Notes: generated by a model not told the origin, from the sequence alone. A stretch of 35,902 bases of DNA from Gammaproteobacteria bacterium (GCA_026710425.1 JAPORB010000141.1:1-35902); one strand, 5' to 3'. Shown: positions 17,708 to 27,974, numbered from the stretch's first letter. Program-made: numbers and translations.

Positions 17708-20554
17708 ATGCTGTTTGAATATCAACAATACCAGCAGGATTGCGTTAATAATATAGTTAATGCTCTTGAAGGTGTTGAATTTACCAATGGTGATTTTTCT
17801 GCAATGAAAGATAACTTGAATGCACTAAGACAAACCGACCCAGTCTATAGAAAGTTTAGCCTCAATAACAAAAAGCATCTAGATGTTCTTATGGAGACTG
17901 GTACCGGCAAAACATTCACATATTTGCAAACAATTCTAGAATTGAATAGACACTACTTACTAAATAAGTTTATTATAGTATTACCCAGAATCTCAATAAA
18001 ATTAGGAGTTATTCAATTTATCAAACTTACAGAAAGTTACTTTTTTAACGAGTATCAAAAGCGCATAAATTTCATAGATTATCCAAAGCAGAGTCTAAGT
18101 CAAATTCAAAATGAATTCATTGATGGTGATGAATTATGTGTACTTATCACAACAAATTCGGCTTTCAATTCTGAAAATAATAATATCAATAAATCAAGCG
18201 AGACCCTATTCAATTATGGTAGTACTTGGAGCGGTATTGCCTCATGCAACCCGGTAATTATCGTTGATGAACCTCATCTACTTAAAGGTGCTGAAACTCA
18301 AAGGGGATTGGATAAACTTGTTGATTCATTGATAATTCGCTTCGGTGCAACTTATCCGGATGATAGTAAGAGCAAAATATCTAATGTTGTGTATTTACTC
18401 GATAGCATTACTGCATTTAATCAGTATTTAGTCAAGAGAATAGGAGTAAGTACCATTTATGCAGATTCTAATTCGGATAATATATCAGTTAATAACCTTA
18501 TGCCAAACGAAAAATCATTTCAACTCTGCTTCAGTAAATTTGGCCTACCGCAGCGTAGTACTATAAGCAAAGGTGATGATATTGGTGAGAAAACTGGACT
18601 TGAATATTTTAATAGAAAATTTGTCACACGTATATCATCAACTAAAGTTTTTCTTAGTGACAGAACATTTTTAGATTCTAACGTGACATACAATCTCGAT
18701 CATAGTGAAATTAGGCATATGATTGTGAAAGCAATCCAATTACATTTTGGGAAAGAGCAGGAACTTTTTGAACAAGGAATAAAAGCATTAACATTATTCT
18801 TTATCCCAAAAATTATGGATTATAGGTCCTCAAATCCAATAATAAAAAATATATTTGAGGAAGAATATTTTAGGCTACGAAACCTCAACTATAATAAAAC
18901 AGAAAATCAATCCTATAAGAATTGGCTTGAAAATGATATTGATAATTCCGGTGAACTTTGTGTACATGAAGGATATTTCTCAGGCGATACAGGAACCAAA
19001 GATGAGAAAGAAAAATATGGTATAGGTCTTATTCTTAACGACAAGGAAAAATTATTATCGTTCAAAACACCACTTAGATTTATATTTTCTGTTTGGGCTC
19101 TGCAGGAGGGATGGGATAATCCTAATATATTTACAATCTGTAAACTTTCAGCAACCAATAAAGAAACTACACGAAGACAGCAAGTCGGTCGTGGATTACG
19201 TCTAGCTGTCAACCAGGATGGTAAGCGGATAACGGAATCATATATGAGGGGCGATATTGAAGCGTTCTATAGAGTTAATACTGTTGATATGGTTGTCTCA
19301 GGTAAAGAACAAATGTTTATATACCAGATTCAGAATGAAATAAACGATGCTAGCTATGCATACACTGGAGAACTTCTATCACTAAATATTTTAATAGATA
19401 AGGGCTTAAATGATTTGGAAGCATCCTCGCTATATGCAGCACTCTTGAAACAACAAGTCATCAACACAAGCGGTATTATTCAATCACCTATTATCGATTT
19501 TTTAGAAGGAAATCGTTCATTATTCGGGGACATCAGCGATAAAAGATATTCCGATATCTGCTCAATTTTCAGACTATCGCATCACCCTGTTGTCATTGAC
19601 AAAAATCAGAAAGAAGTAAAAGTAAATGTTAGAAATGAATTGTGGAAAGGATTCAATAAATATTGGGAGATAATAAATCGAAAGGCTAAGATTATATATA
19701 ACTGTAATAATGAAGATTTACTTATTGATAGAATTAGCAGACAGTTTAATGAAAAAAATATAGAGAAAATACTAGCATACTCAAAGGATGAAATATTAAA
19801 TACCCACACCGGTGAAATTAAAAATTTAAGACAGGATTCAATTAGACGACAGATCTATAGGAGTTTTGATCCATGTCAGCTTGCATTCCAACTTATCCAA
19901 CAAGAAAAATTGCCAATAAAATTTGTTACTAAATTACTTTCATTACTCAAAAGACAATCTTTTTTAAATAACCAATCAAAGGCAACGAATATTCTTATAT
20001 CAATTATAAGAGATAATATTCATCATAGTTTACTTCAAGAAATTGACTATCAATTTGTTGAAAATAAAATATACCCAAATTCCTTACAAGACGAAGATGG
20101 TGGCCTATTAGTGCAAATCCCATACACTAAGCTGGGTATATTTACCTCTGATCAAAATCCTCCCTCTCATTATTTGTATGATAAGATTGTTTATGACTCT
20201 GATATTGAGAAGAAAGCGGTGATAAATGATCCTCATGAAATTAATAATCATAAAATTACTGTTTTTGCCAAACTACCCAAACTAAATATTCCTACTCCTT
20301 ATAAAAACTATAACCCTGATTTTGCTTATCTGATTAAGAAGCCCAATGGAAAAGTTTTATTCCTTGTGGTTGAAACAAAAGGTTACGATAATGAAGATAA
20401 AATACCACAAGATGAATGTAGAAAAATTGACTATGGAATGAAATTCTTTAAGAGGTTAAATGAAGAGATACCTGAATTAACAGTTGAGTATAAAAAACGT
20501 ATTAACCGGCAAGAACTTCACGAAATATTATATTCAATTAATGCAAACAATTAA
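17708..20554 (+). CDS. res: type III restriction-modification system restriction subunit Res
   Basis: A 948-residue superfamily 2 helicase-nuclease, the Res partner of Mod, which translocates or slides on DNA after Mod binds its site and cuts near it. Walker A is METGTGKT (GTGKT at 65-69). The helicase motif II is IIVDEPHL with DEPH at 187-190, the form typical of type III Res. Motif VI is QQVGRGLRLA at about 491-500. The C-terminal nuclease of the PD-(D/E)xK type shows NPD with D871, then E889-T-K891 in VVETKGY. All key residues are present and the frame is open, so the enzyme looks functional. GGGAG at six bases from the ATG is a good ribosome binding site. It is AT-rich like mod and ends 71 bases from the convergent purF. 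Without Mod, Res should not cut, since Mod supplies recognition. Confidence 0.94.
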   Translation: MLFEYQQYQQDCVNNIVNALEGVEFTNGDFSAMKDNLNALRQTDPVYRKFSLNNKKHLDVLMETGTGKTFTYLQTILELNRHYLLNKFIIVLPRISIKLGVIQFIKLTESYFFNEYQKRINFIDYPKQSLSQIQNEFIDGDELCVLITTNSAFNSENNNINKSSETLFNYGSTWSGIASCNPVIIVDEPHLLKGAETQRGLDKLVDSLIIRFGATYPDDSKSKISNVVYLLDSITAFNQYLVKRIGVSTIYADSNSDNISVNNLMPNEKSFQLCFSKFGLPQRSTISKGDDIGEKTGLEYFNRKFVTRISSTKVFLSDRTFLDSNVTYNLDHSEIRHMIVKAIQLHFGKEQELFEQGIKALTLFFIPKIMDYRSSNPIIKNIFEEEYFRLRNLNYNKTENQSYKNWLENDIDNSGELCVHEGYFSGDTGTKDEKEKYGIGLILNDKEKLLSFKTPLRFIFSVWALQEGWDNPNIFTICKLSATNKETTRRQQVGRGLRLAVNQDGKRITESYMRGDIEAFYRVNTVDMVVSGKEQMFIYQIQNEINDASYAYTGELLSLNILIDKGLNDLEASSLYAALLKQQVINTSGIIQSPIIDFLEGNRSLFGDISDKRYSDICSIFRLSHHPVVIDKNQKEVKVNVRNELWKGFNKYWEIINRKAKIIYNCNNEDLLIDRISRQFNEKNIEKILAYSKDEILNTHTGEIKNLRQDSIRRQIYRSFDPCQLAFQLIQQEKLPIKFVTKLLSLLKRQSFLNNQSKATNILISIIRDNIHHSLLQEIDYQFVENKIYPNSLQDEDGGLLVQIPYTKLGIFTSDQNPPSHYLYDKIVYDSDIEKKAVINDPHEINNHKITVFAKLPKLNIPTPYKNYNPDFAYLIKKPNGKVLFLVVETKGYDNEDKIPQDECRKIDYGMKFFKRLNEEIPELTVEYKKRINRQELHEILYSINANN

Positions 20555-20625
20555 TCAAATCTAACAATTCTAGTTTAGGCTAATACCAAGCTAACCTCGA
20601 AGAATAAATAGCTATAGACATTCAA

Positions 20626-22155
20626 TCAGCCGTCGCTTTGAAGGTCAACCACTAGGTTTGACTGTCGCTTGCTATTGCCATTCTTCTTGCGAGCTGACTT
20701 GGCCGCATCGTTACGAACCAGTTCCAATCGCTTGAGATACATCTCGTCAACATCACCAGTAATGTAATTTCCATCAAAAACAGAACATTCAAAGCGGGTA
20801 ATTGAGGTATTTCCCTCATGGGCAGCTGAAATAAGATCCTTCAGATCCTGATAAACAAGCCAGTCGGCACCAATGAGTGCTTCCACCTCTTGATTGCTTT
20901 TACCTGCCGCAATAAGTTCTGAAGCAACCGGCATGTCAATGCCATACACATTGGGAAAGCGCACTGGTGGTGCTGCCGAAGCAAAATATACCTTGTTAGC
21001 CCCAGCCTCACGGGCCATCTGGATAATTTGTTTGCTGGTAGTGCCGCGCACAATGGAATCATCTACCAGCAGTACATTCTTCCCCTTAAATTCCAGATCA
21101 ATGGCATTCAGCTTTTGCCTAACTGACTTGCGCCGCTGACTCTGCCCGGGCATGATGAAAGTCCGCCCGATATAACGATTTTTCACAAAACCTTCCCGAT
21201 ACTTTATCCCCAGATGATTGGCCATTTCCAGCGCAGAAGTGCGGCTGGTATCCGGTATCGGAATAATCACGTCAATGTCATGTTGCGGTCTCAACCGCTG
21301 TACCTTATCGGCCAACCGCTGCCCCATCCGCAACCGAGCTTTATATACCGAGATACTGTCCATAAGTGAATCTGGTCGGGCAAAATATACATGCTCGAAT
21401 ATACACGGGGTATGCTCACCGGGCTCAGTACAGACTCGTGTATGCAGGTTACCCTGTACATCAACGAAGACAGCCTCGCCCGGTGCCACATCACGCTCAA
21501 TGGTAAAGCCTTGGGCATTGAGTGCCACGCTTTCTGAAGCAATCATATACTCCCGACCAAGCTCTGAATTGCGGTAGCCATAAACCAGGGGACGGATGCC
21601 ATTGCGGTCACGAAAGCCCACAATACCGTAACCGGCAATCATGACTATGGCTGTATAACCTCCCCGGCAACGCTTATGAACACCAGTCACGGCTGTAAAT
21701 ACATCATCGGCATTAGGTTCCATTCTGTCTTGGCTTTGCAACTCATGAGCAAAAATGTTCAGCAGCACCTCTGAATCGGAGTCAGTATTAATGTGACGAT
21801 GGTCAGCACTATAGAGGGAGCGAGTTAATTCTCTTGCATTGGTGAGATTGCCATTGTGGGCAAGGGAGAGGCCATAAGGCGTGTTAACATAAAAGGGCTG
21901 GGCCAGTGCCGGGCTGGAGCTTCCCGCCGTGGGATAGCGTACGTGCCCAATGCCCATCTGACCAGTCAGGCGACGCATGTGGCGGGTGCGAAATACATCC
22001 TTCACCAACCCATTGTCCTTGCGCAAATTCAGCTTGCCATTGTCGCAAGTCATAATGCCGGCAGCATCCTGGCCCCTATGCTGCAGCACTGTCAGCGTAT
22101 CATAAAGACACAAGCCTACATTCTTATGAGCCACCACTCCAACCAATCCGCACAT
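20626..22155 (-). CDS. purF: amidophosphoribosyltransferase
   Basis: PurF catalyses the first step of purine synthesis, making phosphoribosylamine from PRPP and glutamine. The start is set at 22155 because the protein must begin Met-Cys: removal of Met exposes the catalytic Cys, and the sequence begins [21 protein letters not shown] longer form from 22197 would bury it. The N-terminal class II amidotransferase domain has [11 protein letters not shown] and [10 protein letters not shown]. The phosphoribosyltransferase domain carries the PRPP-binding motif [14 protein letters not shown] at about 357-370. At 509 residues the length is normal. It is the last gene of the accD-folC-dedD-cvpA-purF cluster and faces the type III res gene tail to tail. 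Confidence 0.96.
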   Translation of the reverse strand: MCGLVGVVAHKNVGLCLYDTLTVLQHRGQDAAGIMTCDNGKLNLRKDNGLVKDVFRTRHMRRLTGQMGIGHVRYPTAGSSSPALAQPFYVNTPYGLSLAHNGNLTNARELTRSLYSADHRHINTDSDSEVLLNIFAHELQSQDRMEPNADDVFTAVTGVHKRCRGGYTAIVMIAGYGIVGFRDRNGIRPLVYGYRNSELGREYMIASESVALNAQGFTIERDVAPGEAVFVDVQGNLHTRVCTEPGEHTPCIFEHVYFARPDSLMDSISVYKARLRMGQRLADKVQRLRPQHDIDVIIPIPDTSRTSALEMANHLGIKYREGFVKNRYIGRTFIMPGQSQRRKSVRQKLNAIDLEFKGKNVLLVDDSIVRGTTSKQIIQMAREAGANKVYFASAAPPVRFPNVYGIDMPVASELIAAGKSNQEVEALIGADWLVYQDLKDLISAAHEGNTSITRFECSVFDGNYITGDVDEMYLKRLELVRNDAAKSARKKNGNSKRQSNLVVDLQSDG

Positions 22156-22220
22156 TCGATCAGCCCTCTGTTTGATCGCTTCGGCTACCTTCCACAAAAG
22201 GATGTCAGCCGCATTTTAGA

Positions 22221-22715
22221 TTATTCTTGCAAGACAGTATCGATATCACCTTGCCACTCCACAATCCACTCCTGGGACTGCTGAATCATTGCCATACCAT
22301 AGGGAATCAAGGATGAATCCTGCCATCTTGTGTTTTCTGACAAAAATACATTCAGAATATATAGACACACCAGAACGATAACTGCACCTCTTGCTACGCC
22401 AAAGATTGCGCCAAGCATTTTATCAAACAATGATAGACCAGTAACTGTAAGCACAGTATCCATCAACTTGATTAGCAATGAGCCAGCAATTAGTACTCCC
22501 AAAAACAGTAAACAAAATGCCGTCAAGGAACGCACGATTTCATTTTCAATCAAGCTGCTCAACATATCGGCAACCAGCCCACTGTGCAACCTGGCTACGA
22601 CCAAGGCCACTACCCAAATTACGAGGGAAAGTATTTCCTTTACCAAACCACGCCATAGACCATAGAGGGCTGAAATCCCGATCACTATCAGAATCGCAGT
22701 ATCAAACGGATTCAT
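22221..22715 (-). CDS. cvpA: CvpA family membrane protein
   Basis: A 164-residue inner-membrane protein with four hydrophobic segments. The N-terminus MNPFDTAILIVIGISALYGL followed by WRGLVKEILSLVIWVVA is typical of CvpA, known in E. coli for colicin V production and envelope-related phenotypes. It starts 15 bases after the end of the dedD-like gene and lies 65 bases ahead of purF, the arrangement found in many gammaproteobacteria, where cvpA and purF are cotranscribed. The molecular function is not settled. Confidence 0.92.
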   Translation of the reverse strand: MNPFDTAILIVIGISALYGLWRGLVKEILSLVIWVVALVVARLHSGLVADMLSSLIENEIVRSLTAFCLLFLGVLIAGSLLIKLMDTVLTVTGLSLFDKMLGAIFGVARGAVIVLVCLYILNVFLSENTRWQDSSLIPYGMAMIQQSQEWIVEWQGDIDTVLQE

Positions 22716-22730
22716 GGACTGCCGCCGTTT

Positions 22731-23405
22731 TTAGTCCTCTATTCGAAAACGCACAACTATTCCTTCCAACTGAAATTCCGTCTGTAATTTCTGCAGATAC
22801 TCATCCACGCGTTCCCTGTTCATCCATGGTCCCACGAAAACTCCGGTCAACTCCCCTTGTTCAGATGGTATGGGGCTGCTGTAGGCCTTGTAATCTGCTA
22901 TGAGCAAACTATCCAGTAAGCTGGATGCGTTCTCTGAATTAGAAAAAATACCTAGTCGAACACTCCATGCCTCGGGCAAACCATCAGGACCCAGACGTGG
23001 TGAATTCTGCATAAGGTTAGGAGTGTAATCTGCTGTTGCGGCAATGCTTAAATCTGTTGACCCCGAGTTAGAGGAATCTTGGTCAAGCATTTGTTCCGTG
23101 TCACTGTTGGGAACATCGGCTATGGATTCTTGAAGCGAATTAGCAGGGTCGGTGAGCAAGTCTTCATCCACTGCTGTTGGGATTGGTTCAGCCACAGGTA
23201 TAGGATCAGGTAAGGTATCAGCGATGATAACCGGACGCGTCTGAACAGGTTCGGGCATTCTCTCAATTTCAGGCGGGTCTGGGATGCGGCTGTTAAGTGG
23301 AGGCCGGTAGCTGCCCTCACCATCAAAGATCATTGGCAGGAAAATAAGTGCCAAAGCCAGCAGGATCACGGTACCGATGATTCTTTTTTTCGTATTCTCT
23401 TTCAA
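22731..23405 (-). CDS. dedD: SPOR domain cell-division-associated protein (DedD-like)
   Basis: A 224-residue bitopic protein: a short basic N-terminus, one membrane helix at about residues 9-27 (IIGTVILLALALIFLPMIF), a Pro-rich and acidic periplasmic linker, and a C-terminal SPOR domain from about residue 145 (WSVRLGIFSNSENASSLLDS to VVRFRIED). SPOR domains bind denuded septal peptidoglycan. Its place between folC and cvpA is that of dedD in E. coli and Pseudomonas. The start appears to be TTG at 23405: an in-frame TAA lies at 23415-23417 and there is no ATG before the membrane helix. The 254 bases between folC and this gene may hold a promoter, but I see no clear one. Confidence 0.9.
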   Translation of the reverse strand: MKENTKKRIIGTVILLALALIFLPMIFDGEGSYRPPLNSRIPDPPEIERMPEPVQTRPVIIADTLPDPIPVAEPIPTAVDEDLLTDPANSLQESIADVPNSDTEQMLDQDSSNSGSTDLSIAATADYTPNLMQNSPRLGPDGLPEAWSVRLGIFSNSENASSLLDSLLIADYKAYSSPIPSEQGELTGVFVGPWMNRERVDEYLQKLQTEFQLEGIVVRFRIED

Positions 23406-23659
23406 TTCAATTGCTTATGATGTTGTTAGTGCTATTACTGTTCTGGATTTTAAGCAAATGTTTGCCACCGCAAACAAATTTTCAGGCTTCCAATATGATC
23501 CTAAGGCATGATTAGCCTGATTAGAGCGGATCAGTAGTCGCTGGCTTTCTCAACCTCACTTCATTAAACCAGCGGCTATCGCTGTGAAAACATGATCCCC
23601 TCAAATATTTCCCTCAAGATTCCTTATTATGTTCTGTGGTTAGCAGAGTTAACCCCCCC

Positions 23660-24967
23660 CTACCCTTCCTCAGCTCTGCTCAGTTTCCGGACTGCCGCCA
23701 CAGTGAGAAATGAACCGGTCACTACAATCAAATCGGACTCACCGGCAGTCATACAAGCCTCTCGATAGGCCTGCTCAACAGACAGATAATGTCCTATTGG
23801 ATGCCGACTGCCGCTGTTAAGAATCTGCTTGGCAAATTGGTCCACCGGCAGGCAGCGCGGAGAATCAATTTGTGCAATATACCATATATCGGCAATTGAG
23901 TCTAAGTGTTGCACCATATCTTGTATTTTTTTGTCTGCCATCACTGCCAGCACAAATCTGACCCTGCCATCATGGGCAGTAGCGGACAAGGTCCGGGCCA
24001 GACTGGCACAGGCCGCAGGGTTATGCGCCACATCCAACAGTACCCGGCGATCAGTTATCTTGTCCCTGCGCCACTCCTGCCGTCCCGGTGCGGTTGTGGT
24101 CAGACAATGCTTGGCCACATCTTCAGGGGATAGCGTCAGACCAGGAAGCTTCACTCGCAGCAGACTTTGTGCGGCTGTGACGACATTGATAGGCAGCAGG
24201 TGCGGTTCTCCTATAGTTTCAAATTCGGTTGGTTCACAATCGGTCGCAGTCAGCTTCCAGATCCATTGACCAGATTCAGAAGGTGCAAGGCTGAAATCCT
24301 CTCCCGCCCTAAGAGTCGGACACTGCAAGGCCTCAGCTCGGCTCATCAGGCTGTTTGGTGGATCTGGATCGCCGCATATAAAAGGCATTCCCTTGCGCAA
24401 AATACCTGACTTCTCCATAGCGATGCTTTCCCGATCCTCACCTAGCCATTGTTGGTGGTCCAGATCAATACGGGTGATGATGCAAAGTCCGGGGTCCACG
24501 ATGTTGACCGCATCCAGTCTCCCCCCAAGACCCACTTCCAGTATCGCAACATCCACCTCGGCGCGGCTGAACAGCCACAATGTTGCTAGCGTGGCAAATT
24601 CAAAATAAGTCAGTGAAATATCACCCCGCACTGCCTCCACCTCTGACAAGGCCCGGCAAATTCTGGAATCACTGAGAGCTTTGCCGTCAATGCGAATGCG
24701 CTCATTGAAGTGCTCCAGATGAGGTGAGGAGTAGCAGCCGATCCGAAGCGTGGAGGATGAAAGCACATGTTCAAGGCAGGCGACTACCGATCCTTTGCCA
24801 TTGGTACCGGCCACAGTTATAACTTGCGGTGCTGGGGGCAGCACCTTGAGCCTTTGGGCCACGGTTTGAGAACGTTCCAGCCCGAGTTCAATTTCAGTTG
24901 GATGAACCCGATCAATATGCTCAAGCCAGGATACCAACCCCTGGTGGCCTGGCATGGAGGTCTGCAT
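23660..24967 (-). CDS. folC: bifunctional folylpolyglutamate synthase / dihydrofolate synthase
   Basis: A 435-residue Mur-ligase-fold enzyme that adds glutamate to dihydropteroate and to folates. The ATP-binding loop is TVAGTNGKGSVVACLEHVL (GTNGKGS at 54-60). SPHLEHFNERIRIDGKALSD and LEVGLGGRLDAVNIVDP are family motifs, with TRIDLDHQQWLG and LLDVAHNP further on. It begins three bases after the accD stop, so translation is probably coupled. A run of eight G on the coding strand follows immediately after the last codons and the TAG, so it lies outside the coding part. The accD-folC order is the usual one in gammaproteobacteria. Confidence 0.95.
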   Translation of the reverse strand: MQTSMPGHQGLVSWLEHIDRVHPTEIELGLERSQTVAQRLKVLPPAPQVITVAGTNGKGSVVACLEHVLSSSTLRIGCYSSPHLEHFNERIRIDGKALSDSRICRALSEVEAVRGDISLTYFEFATLATLWLFSRAEVDVAILEVGLGGRLDAVNIVDPGLCIITRIDLDHQQWLGEDRESIAMEKSGILRKGMPFICGDPDPPNSLMSRAEALQCPTLRAGEDFSLAPSESGQWIWKLTATDCEPTEFETIGEPHLLPINVVTAAQSLLRVKLPGLTLSPEDVAKHCLTTTAPGRQEWRRDKITDRRVLLDVAHNPAACASLARTLSATAHDGRVRFVLAVMADKKIQDMVQHLDSIADIWYIAQIDSPRCLPVDQFAKQILNSGSRHPIGHYLSVEQAYREACMTAGESDLIVVTGSFLTVAAVRKLSRAEEG

Positions 24968-24970
24968 TAA

Positions 24971-25840
24971 TTAACTGGCCGTCAGTCGGTGATAAAATAA
25001 CTTATCAAGAATAGAGATAATCTTGTCCCGCATATCACAGCGGTGCACGATCATATCGATAGCACCATGCTCCAGCAAAAATTCACTGCGCTGAAAACCT
25101 TCCGGCAACTTCACCCGGACAGTTTGCCGGATTACATCAGGGCCAGTAAAGCCAACCAGTGCATTGGGCTCGGCGATATTGACATCTCCCATCATGGCCA
25201 AGGAGGCAGAGACTCCACCATACACCGGATCCACCAAAACCGAGATAAACGGTAAGCAGTGCTGCCGCAATTTTTCCAGTGCTGCCGAGGTCTTGGCCAT
25301 TTGCATCAGCGACACCAGAGCCTCCTGCATACGAGCACCGCCACTAGTGGAAAAACAAATCAGCGGCAGATTTTCCTGCAGACAGACATTGACGGCTTGG
25401 GCGAATTTTTCCCCCACCACTGACCCCATGGAACCACCGATAAAACCAAATTCAAAGGCTGCCACAACAGCGGTGCGTCCCTTGACATTGCCTTTGATGA
25501 CGATCAGAGCATCCTTTTCACCAGTGCTTTTCTGGGCTGCCGACAGCCTGTCGCGATAGCGTTTCAGATCCTTAAACTTGAGCAAATCCACTGGTTCCAG
25601 GTCTGCATTCAATTCATGCTGGTCACCATCATCCAAAAACAATTCTAGTCGTCTGCGCGCACCGACACGCATATGATACCCACACTTGGGGCACACCTCA
25701 TGATTCTCACTCAATGACTTTTGATAAAGCATTGCGTCGCAGCGTGGGCATTTTTTCCATACCCCTTCCGGTACAGTGCCTTTTTTTCTGCTCTCACCTC
25801 CGGTGGAGATCGAAGGCAGAATCTTGTCTATCCAGCTCAA
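24971..25840 (-). CDS. accD: acetyl-CoA carboxylase carboxyltransferase subunit beta
   Basis: A 289-residue AccD, which with AccA transfers the carboxyl group from biotin to acetyl-CoA to make malonyl-CoA for fatty acid synthesis. The N-terminal zinc ribbon has Cys31, Cys34, Cys50 and Cys53 (KKCPRCD and [10 protein letters not shown]). The crotonase-fold core carries [37 protein letters not shown] and GPDVIRQTV. The start is TTG at 25840: an in-frame TGA lies shortly upstream, there is no ATG nearby, and GAGGG six bases ahead of the TTG is a strong ribosome binding site. The gene is followed at three bases by folC. Unusually, 548 AT-rich bases separate it from trpA upstream. Confidence 0.95.
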   Translation of the reverse strand: MSWIDKILPSISTGGESRKKGTVPEGVWKKCPRCDAMLYQKSLSENHEVCPKCGYHMRVGARRRLELFLDDGDQHELNADLEPVDLLKFKDLKRYRDRLSAAQKSTGEKDALIVIKGNVKGRTAVVAAFEFGFIGGSMGSVVGEKFAQAVNVCLQENLPLICFSTSGGARMQEALVSLMQMAKTSAALEKLRQHCLPFISVLVDPVYGGVSASLAMMGDVNIAEPNALVGFTGPDVIRQTVRVKLPEGFQRSEFLLEHGAIDMIVHRCDMRDKIISILDKLFYHRLTAS

Positions 25841-26388
25841 TTTAATCCCTCAGATGACGATTGCATTAAATTCATGTTATCGATTGTGCTTGGTAAGACA
25901 TCTTTAGACTTCTGTTTGTTTGAAGTAAATTAAGTGCCATTCCATCTTGAACACAAACTTTTTATCTTGAGTAAAGGTCTTAATTTCTATTTAGCAGTTT
26001 TAATATTCTCTCGAATCCTTGTAAAATTTGGGTTCCATTCATTTTTGGATCGTAGTTAGTATCACTAGTTGAATTTCAAATTAAAGTTAAGCTCATTCTC
26101 AAGAATTAAAGCATCATTGAATAATCAGAGACTTATTCGAATTACTACAATAATGCGACGAATCTGATATTCATAACTAGCTAATCTTGATAAAAGTTAC
26201 TCTAAATACTTGCAGAAGCGAATAGGTTCAGGTCCTGATTTTACATGCCAGTAACTTTTTCACTACAGCTATTACGGTTTATAGAAATGACTTATTATTA
26301 CTTACTTTGAAAATAACGAAACAATAAGAGTTACTTACTCTATTTTTAAGTAATTGATCAACCTAGTCATTGTAACAGGTTACATACC
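25841..26388. other. AT-rich intergenic region between trpA and accD
   Basis: This 548-base stretch is strongly AT-rich, and I find no gene in it. TTACTTACT occurs twice near its trpA end, close to 26299 and at 26331-26339. An inverted repeat TTACTTA (26331-26337) with TAAGTAA (26347-26353) forms an AT-rich hairpin just after trpA, too weak to call a terminator with confidence. A promoter for accD should lie near 25850-25950, but I see no good match. In many relatives these two genes are much closer, so the spacing is unusual. Confidence 0.45.
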
Positions 26389-27207
26389 TCAATTTAAGCT
26401 ATCTATCGCAGTTCTGGCAATACCTATAATCTCGCAGGTGGAACGCAGGTCTGCCGCTGAAACGGTTTCCTTGCCCGCCAACTCCCCAATTCTCGAAACT
26501 AGTGCACTACCGATTATTATTCCGTCGGACAATCCTGCCATGGCGCAGGCACTGGCAGCATCCTTAATACCGAAGCCGATTACAATGGGTAAGTCGGTTA
26601 ATTGTCGCAGGGTGTCGATGTTCTGTGCAACCGATTCCTGGTCGGTTAGTGCGGCACCAGTAACCCCCTTGAGGGAGACATAATACAGATAGCCTGAGCA
26701 ATGGTCAGCGATGGCTGCCGCTCTCTCTGGATCTGTGGTCGGTGCCAGCAGATAAATTGTATCAATCCCAGCTGCTCGCAGGCTCACATGAAGACTACCT
26801 GATTCAGTCGGCGGCATGTCCACGATCAGTACCCCATCAACACCAACCTCGGCAGCAGAATTGACAAAAGCCTCATATCCCATGATTTCAATAGGATTCA
26901 AATACCCCATCAGTACTATGCCGGTTTGCTGGTCCTGCTTGCGAAACTGTCTTACAAGGTCTAGCGTATCTCCGAGATGCATTTTACTGGCCAGAGCCCT
27001 TTCAATCCCCTGCTGAATGACCGGTCCGTCGGAAGCTGGGTCACTAAATGGAAATCCCAGTTCAATAATATCGGCACCCTGCCGAACTACCTCATGCATA
27101 AGTGCAAGTGTGTGGTCAGCTTCAGGGTCACCGGCAACCAGATAAGGGATCAGCAATTTGCGCTGACTGGCCACCGCTGTTGCCGAAATGGATTGCAATC
27201 GCTTCAT
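26389..27207 (-). CDS. trpA: tryptophan synthase alpha chain
   Basis: A 272-residue TrpA, which cleaves indole-3-glycerol phosphate to indole and glyceraldehyde 3-phosphate and passes indole to TrpB. The catalytic residues fall at the classic positions: Glu49 in DIIELGFPFSDPASDGP and Asp60 in the same motif. LMGYLNPIEIMGYEAF, GVDGVLIVDMPPTE and VIGFGIKDAASA complete the barrel signature. The ATG at 27207 has a poor ribosome binding site, which fits a gene normally translated by coupling to trpB. Here trpB does not precede it: the trpB 3' end is 8.6 kb away at 35839. How trpA is transcribed in this arrangement is unclear. Confidence 0.95.
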   Translation of the reverse strand: MKRLQSISATAVASQRKLLIPYLVAGDPEADHTLALMHEVVRQGADIIELGFPFSDPASDGPVIQQGIERALASKMHLGDTLDLVRQFRKQDQQTGIVLMGYLNPIEIMGYEAFVNSAAEVGVDGVLIVDMPPTESGSLHVSLRAAGIDTIYLLAPTTDPERAAAIADHCSGYLYYVSLKGVTGAALTDQESVAQNIDTLRQLTDLPIVIGFGIKDAASACAMAGLSDGIIIGSALVSRIGELAGKETVSAADLRSTCEIIGIARTAIDSLN

Positions 27208-27974
27208 AATACTAATGGTTCTGTCGAAAATGCTGCCGAGCTACTCCGATAGCAATACTCATTACTTGTCCGTTAATTTTGGCTCCTGAATAGCCGGATA
27301 TGACCATTAATCCCCAAATTTCTGCACTGTAACTCTGACCATGGTTTGGACTTTTACTACAGTTACTCGTCCATCCCCCAAATTGATAACAAGATCGAAT
27401 TCTATCTGTCTATTGTTTCTCAAATGATGCTGAGAGGTTTATATCTTTGGCTAGATGTAGGCCTTATGAATAAAACTCCAAGTAGATCAGATTTTAAGAT
27501 GTGTGCCATAATGATCCAAATACAATAGAATCAACACTTCCCAAGTATCTGGCAAGTGACAGATCAAATTGGAATCCATAAAAAACTTTCGACATACTTA
27601 TAACTAATAGTATAGCACGTTTAGTTCAGTTAAAATGGATGAAGTGAAACAGGAATATCATTTTTCAGCGTCTCATCATACAACCCTATAAGCCGCTAAT
27701 AGATATACAATTGTTACCAAATACTGACATACTTCAAAAACTCTAGGGTAAGCTCAATAGGTAGGGTGTCAGCGTAGCGATATTGAGTTGCTTATCTTTT
27801 CGGATGACATATAGTTATCCAAAATCCTTTTGCAGCAGATTTTGGTTCTAAGATTTGAGTCATATTTGCCCCGCTTTCTAAATTATTGAAGGACATACCC
27901 AATATATTCAAACCATTTCAGTTTTTCGTTTAAACATGCACTAGTTCAAACTCACTTAATGGATCAATCACAAT
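27208..27974. other. intergenic region between trpA and the FAD monooxygenase
   Basis: This 767-base, AT-rich region sits between two divergent genes, at one end of the block that splits trpB from trpA. A possible 31-codon minus-strand ORF occupies 27212-27307, ending four bases before the trpA ATG (starts MVISGYSGAKINGQVMSIAI, no recognised family; the GGGG ahead of it is too close for a good ribosome binding site). CTCAATA at 27753-27759 and TATTGAG at 27781-27787 form a seven-base inverted repeat with a 21-base loop. I see no mobile-element end, tRNA or clear promoter. Confidence 0.4.

Noticed and set aside
23537-23576. Eight-pair hairpin GTCGCTGG / CCAGCGGC between folC and the dedD-like gene
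   Set aside because: The loop is 24 bases and no T-run follows on the minus strand; could be chance, so not listed as a terminator.
23653-23660. Run of eight C (G8 on the coding strand) at the end of folC
   Set aside because: The run lies after the last sense codons, around and beyond the TAG, so length changes would not alter the FolC protein; not a phase-variation site.
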